A stretch of 64,000 bases of DNA from Maratus speciosus (taxonomy: Eukaryota > Arthropoda > Arachnida > Araneae > Salticidae), in the NCBI GenBank assembly GCA_963932465.1, contig OZ010786.1, forward strand, positions 443,722,619 through 443,786,618, in the 5' to 3' direction. Shown one piece after another: positions 59,421 through 64,000 of this stretch. The number at the start of each line of letters is the position of its first letter. Position 1 is the first letter of the stretch. The notes beneath the pieces are model-generated. The model was not told the origin of the DNA, ran no database searches, and saw nothing but the letters and a program-made list of their open reading frames with translations. Position numbers and translations under genes: made by a program.

Positions 59421-59460
59421 GCTTTACTTAACTTTTCAAATATCCGCTGTCCGTTGAATT

Positions 59461-59472
59461 TCGACTACGCCA
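59461..59472 (-). other. Ty3 primer-binding site
   Basis: Minus strand TGGCGTAGTCGA begins immediately after the 5' LTR. The TGG start fits the CCA end of a tRNA, and the rest resembles the Ser-tRNA site of 17.6/297-type elements, but the tRNA was not verified. Confidence 0.75.
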
Positions 59473-59706
59473 TGTTCTATTTTTTAAATTATTAGTTACT
59501 TTATTAAGTATAACATTATTTATTGAATAAGATAAACTTCAACATGCTGCTTAGCTTCAGCTAGCAAATATCACACAAACTCAACAACACACAGTGTTGC
59601 CATTCCTTCGATCATAATAATATGTTGCCACACAATATTAATAATAACAATATATAACACCTCCACCACAAATTACAATATAAATAAAATAACATAATAT
59701 ATAACA
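59473..59706 (-). repeat. Ty3 5' LTR (right)
   Basis: 234 bp, partner of 55180-55413, followed by the target duplication TTGTA at 59707-59711. Confidence 0.95.
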
Positions 59707-59711
59707 TTGTA

Positions 59712-59745
59712 AACAAATAAAATTAATTTTTAAATTCATTATATC

Positions 59746-59782
<37 letters not shown>

Positions 59783-59990
59783 GAGGAAATTCTTAGTTAT
59801 TTGACTGAATTTACATTTCTAAAATTAAAATCCGCCAAAACATAAAATAAGGTTTTTGCTTAATAAAGATGCAAATATAATGTAAAAAAAATATTGTTAC
59901 TTTCAAATATTTATCTTATTAAATAATACTTTGCGAAACCCAACGAAGCATGGATTTTGCTAGTATACTCAACAGTACAAAAATGCAAAT
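59712..59990 (-). repeat. Repeat F, second copy, right part
   Basis: Continues repeat F beyond the Ty3 insertion (AACAAATAAAATTAATTTTT, then TTAGTTATTTGACTG near 59793). Against the copy at 36350 it lacks about 90 bp, and an A run has grown from about 8 to about 30 nt (59749-59780). Confidence 0.75.
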
Positions 59991-61769
59991 AATTCTATGA
60001 AAATAATTAATGAATTTATTAAAGTAACTGAGCTTTGAAAATTGGAATGTGGTTTAACATACAGGAATTTCGAATAAAAGGACCTGATAATTAACCGCTG
60101 TCATAATTTACATTTAAAATCGACACAAATACTTTGGAGAGTTTAACACGTTTAAAGCTGTCGCTAAATTTTTAAAGCTTCGTTATCATTGGCTTTGTAA
60201 AGTAAATTACCCTGAGGAATTACATAACTTTAAAGGTTTAATTTATTACTTTTTATGCTTAATATATAAAGTTATACTTTCAAAATGTATTAACATATTT
60301 TCTTTTCTACTATCAAAGACGATATAGTGTAATTTGTTTGCATAGAGGACTGGAGAATCAATTCAACAGAAACTTTAAAATATATATATTTAGGTTTTAT
60401 TGATTAATCCATTTTTTCATTTAGATAATTAATTAATTTCAGAAATTCGTTTCTAACAGGTTTAGATTATTTTTATATATTTTACGTTTTTTAATGTAAT
60501 CATAGATATTGTACAAATGTATAAACTCAAAACGAATGTTTGTTTTTGTTTTTTTCTATACTTCTGGTACTTATCTTTTAATTTTTGAATGAGAAAAGAA
60601 TTGCTTAAACATTCGAAAATGAATTCTGTAAGAAACTGGTGTAAATAGGAGTAGACACTATTCAATAAGGTTTTCTAACTCGCATTGTGTAATAATATTT
60701 TTTTTTTCAAAATATTTCGATTTAGACGAAATTTATTTTAAAAACATAAATTATTCGCCTTATGTCAATTATGTGATTTAATTTAACTTTTCAGGAAAAG
60801 CAATCACGGTTGAAACAAGCATTAAGGAATGTTATACTTCCTTAAGTCAAAAATTTCAAGGTTTTCTATTTTGTATATTTTGCATCTCTTAACGGCTCCG
60901 GGACGAGCTTTTTTTGCAAAATTTTTAATCTTTTATCACCGGTTTTTCAAAACAGAAATTTTGGACTGATTGAAACGGGAAAATGCTCGTATTAAATAGG
61001 GCAAAATTTACAATAAAAATTTACTGGTGAGAGTAATCATGGATTCTAAGCACCTTACGTGGAATTTGGTCACGCGTCCCCAACGGGTAAAGTGTGTACA
61101 TTGTTGTAAAGCGGTTTCATGATATTTCAACTCCTTATAATATTTTTTGCTTCTTGAACGTAACTCTATTGTAAAACTTTCAACTTCTATTTCTCGAAAC
61201 CAGGTGTTTCAAACTGCGCAACCATTTTTCTTGAGCATTAGTAGGCCGATTTCCTTTCTTTTTTAATTAAAAGAAGTATAATCTTTTTCTGGAGCTTATA
61301 CTACCGAAAAGCATAATTTTCATAGATTAATTATTTTTTAGAGTTCGTAAAATGTTAAAAATAAGACTAAAATATGACCTTTGTTGTTCAAATGACGACC
61401 ATTTTGTGAAAAATTAACTTTTAAACTAATCGATGGTATAAGCTCCCATCAATTTAATTCTATTTCATATTTTAGCGACCATATTTGTTTCAAATGCTTG
61501 TGACCGGAAAAAAAATGGTTAGGAAGTTCAAAGCGCACATCAACAGGTAATCCTCATTGCACGAACCGCATTATTTGTTTTGTTATTTTTACACGCAAAA
61601 ATTTAAATATATATAAAGGAAAAGCCAATAAATATGATTAAAAAGTCAGAAGTTGATATATTCTTTCTTTGTAGCAGAAGAAAAATTGTTAAATTTCACG
61701 TGAATTTGATAAAAAAGAAGTCAAGTCTTCCCTTACGACTCGAAAAATCCCTTGAAACCTTTGACCATA
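59991..61769. other. Intergenic, no gene recognised
   Basis: AT-rich. A slightly GC-richer stretch (60890-61110, including CTCCGGGACGAGC and CACGCGTCCCCAACGGGT) looks like decayed repeat. Frames are short. Confidence 0.5.
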
Positions 61770-62080
61770 TTGTCATGAAAACAGGAGGTAAGAAAGCATG
61801 CAGAATGAAGTGCTGTACTTAGTGGAAAAGGAAATAAAAGAGGATAAGGCATCTGACGACAATGCATTAGCATATTTCATTTCAGCAGAATTTAATATAT
61901 TGGAATTTCTTTGAAAGTTAACCTCTTCAAAAATCAATATCTCTCTGCACAGATGATATTTCTGTGAGATCAAATATAAAGATGAAGTTTCAATTTTTAA
62001 GTGTATTCCAAGATTTTACTAAGATTTTATTAAAAAAATCATACAGTTATGTCATGAGATACAAAATGCTCTAATCACGA
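61770..62080. repeat. Dispersed repeat family G, copy 2
   Basis: Diverged partner of 41120-41520 in the same orientation ('tgtcatgaaaacaggagg', 'agaatgaagtgctgtacttag', 'gacgacaatg'). Confidence 0.55.
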
Positions 62081-63049
62081 AGTAAATTACTTTTTTATGA
62101 ACTAATGATTAATATTAAATGCTAAATATTAAAAATAAAATTGTTATGGATCTTCTTTTGGTACTTACTTCAGAAAGTTTTAAGTTTTTGCTAACCAGAA
62201 TGTGACATTATTGAAAGTATAATTTTAAATTTAAAAGTTCAACGAGATAACTTTTTAGATTCTTTCATTCTGTGTTAACGAAAACATTTCATAGTATTTC
62301 AATCTAATAAAAGGTGTTGGAGAAGGTTAAATGTTCTGAAGTACGTAAAATTAAAAAAAAAACAGTACGTCAAAATGATGGGCTGGTATTAGAAAGATAA
62401 ACATTCTGAACAAATAGATTATCAGACGCAGCCTTTGAAAACTAGAAGGTCTAACGAAAATAAAGTATTCTCTTTTTATGAAATTGAATGCATATTCTCC
62501 ACTAAATATGTCATATTCAGATATCATAACGCACAGCGCCTACTTAATACTTTTAATGAATCTTTCTATATTGAAAACACTCGACCTCGATTTCATGAGA
62601 AAACACGAATATACATTTCTGTAGTTAAAAAAAAAAAAAAAAAAAAAAAAAATATTATTCAAAAAATAACACCGATGGCTGCAAAGTAAAACAATCTTAA
62701 GTGAGTTTCTGATGTTTTTATTAGTATAAATAGCTACATGTAATTTTGCCTTTAGATATCTTTTATCCGAATCTTTCATATTATGTCTTCAAATAACTTT
62801 TCTAGTCTAAATTTTACTATGCTGTGATTTTCTAAGTATTCCATTTTATTGAAAAATATTTTCCTTCAAACGGCTTATTGAAGGTGCAGGTGTGATATAA
62901 TATATCATTTAATTAATTACAAACAAATATAAAACAAACATGAAAAGAGAAATTGTTGCGTAAAATTGTTAAATTTTGAAGAGCTTAAGTTCATTTTTAT
63001 GTAATTATAATTATATGTCATTTTCTTAGCATATGTATGCTCGGATAAT
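62081..63049. other. Intergenic, no gene recognised
   Basis: AT-rich with an A run at 62628-62650. The small frames on both strands around 62435-62779 share that run and show no domain. Confidence 0.5.
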
Positions 63050-63094
63050 GACTGCCAGGATAATGACAATTTCATTCTAAAACACTTTTCACAT

Positions 63095-63127
<33 letters not shown>

Positions 63128-63630
63128 CTAACATTTTAATTTCGTTTAAAGTAACATGCTCCCTCTATAGTACCTCAAATTCAGTGTAATGTTCAGTTTT
63201 ATTTGTAATTTATTGAAGCCAGGAAAATGACATAATAAAAGACTACTCAATTTGTACAGGACCTTTAACCACATTATTTTCAAAGAAATATCCAAAAGAT
63301 CTTGCTGGTAGCAATGATTTTACTACTACTGACTTAAACTATGTCAAGAATAAGAAGAATTAGCCTGCAGCGCTATCTTTAAACCTCATAAAAAACTAAG
63401 ATGAGCAGGCCAGGAAAATGACATTCATTTTCACTGGCAATCATATTTTAATTGGGGAAAATTATTTATAAAGTACAGAACTTGTTACCTTCCTCATACA
63501 TGTGTTACATAAGGTATAATTAATAAGAATTAAAAAAAAAACTAGAAAAAGTTATTTGTACTGTATAGCAGAAAGCCTTTTACTTTGCACACATGACAGT
63601 GTGACATGCCAGGAAAATGGCAGTCTGAAA
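63050..63630 (+). repeat. Spaced direct repeats of GCCAGGAAAATGACA
   Basis: The motif occurs at about 63054 (GCCAGGATAATGACA), 63218, 63409 and 63608 (GCCAGGAAAATGGCA), all in one orientation and 164-199 bp apart, with AT-rich non-matching spacers between. A ~32-nt poly-T run lies at 63094-63125. Possibly the interior of a transposon with repeated binding sites, or a very diverged satellite. Confidence 0.6.
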
Positions 63631-64000
63631 GTTTAAGCCCTTTAATTGCTTTATTTTTTTGTTATTATGAATATAATATCTCTTGAAAATACTTCTAAGA
63701 GTATTTTTTATTAGAACGTAAAATAAAAACTGCATTATCTAACATTTAATAGACATTTTATTATGCGGACTGCAATTTTCGTGTTTTGAGATATTGTCTC
63801 ATATATATAATAGGATATTTAGAGTTAATCTTAAATTTCACGTATCATAATATAACTTAATTTTGTTCAAATTTTATATTAAATTTTTATGACTTTTATA
63901 TGACCTTTTCAATTTGAACAATAGTAGGGTAAGGTTACCGTCCCCCAGTCACTTTTAGGCCTTTGAAAGTTGTAATTTTCAGTGAGAATCTAACAAATTT
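63631..64000. other. Intergenic, possible element end at window edge
   Basis: AT-rich. TAGGGTAAGGTTACCGTCCC near 63926 begins like the TIR element at 9756 (TAGGGTAA) and may be the left end of another element running out of the window. Confidence 0.3.

Larger units (their letters stand above)
55180..59706 (-). mobile_element. Ty3/Gypsy LTR retrotransposon, K02A2.6-like, frame-broken
   Basis: 4.5 kb element with two 234-bp LTRs (TGTTCTATTTTTT to AATATATAACA) and a perfect 5-bp duplication TTGTA. The element is on the minus strand: Gag, protease and RT in the first frame, then RNase H and integrase, which is the Ty3 order. The primer site TGGCGTAGTCGA lies directly inside the 5' (right) LTR and a purine tract AGGGAAGG directly inside the 3' (left) LTR. 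Coding is split by homopolymer frameshifts near 57265 and 55705, a second shift near 56620 that restores frame, a stop at 55917, and a late shift near 55545. LTRs are almost identical by eye (about 2 differences in 234), so the lesions are recent or include assembly errors at homopolymers. Confidence 0.95.

Overview
This is AT-rich eukaryotic DNA with many A/T, C and G homopolymer runs. It is intergenic or heterochromatin-like and densely packed with transposable elements. No host gene, exon series, tRNA or rRNA could be recognised. The mix of elements (a Copia element, a K02A2.6-like Ty3 element, a degenerate Tc1 transposase, foldback and TA-flanked MITEs, tandem-repeat Helentron-like elements) suggests an invertebrate, most likely an arthropod and perhaps an arachnid. 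The organism is an inference and is held weakly.

Layout. (1) 1-9.5 kb: partial tandem copies of a large unit that carries a foldback element. The third copy is split by a 3.9 kb insertion with 12-bp CAGGG termini, a 31-bp satellite and a nested CAGGGATG element. (2) 9.75-12.8 kb: a TIR element with repeated GGCCATCTCTCC sites, a dispersed repeat and a small hAT-type MITE. (3) 12.8-24.8 kb: two adjacent elements built on a ~150-bp tandem core with a 3' microsatellite and hairpin (Helentron/HINE or 'pearl'-like). The second is interrupted by a 7.8 kb LTR element with ~1,050-bp LTRs, a 5-bp target duplication and no recognisable gag or pol (LARD-like). (4) 24.9-26.4 kb: a 1.42 kb near-perfect palindrome with TA flanks. 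(5) 26.4-45 kb: decayed repeats, a dead Tc1 transposase, MITEs and a Helitron-type 3' end. (6) 45.9-51.8 kb: a young, almost complete Copia element on the minus strand (828/824-bp LTRs, TSD ATAAG, one gag-pol frame with two stops). (7) 52-55 kb: a foldback element and a tandem pair of a dispersed repeat. (8) 55.2-59.7 kb: a Ty3/Gypsy element on the minus strand (234-bp LTRs, TSD TTGTA) with frameshifted pol, inserted in a repeat whose uninterrupted inverted copy lies at 36.3-37.2 kb. (9) 60-64 kb: decayed DNA and a direct-repeat series of GCCAGGAAAATGACA.

Nested insertions give a relative history. The foldback, HINE-like and dispersed repeats are oldest. The CAGGG, LARD, Copia and Ty3 elements inserted into them. 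By eye the Copia LTRs differ at about 7 substitutions and the LARD LTRs at about 17, so Copia looks the younger. There is no gene network here; the only protein-coding logic is that of the retroelements (Gag, protease, integrase, RT, RNase H) and of one dead transposase.
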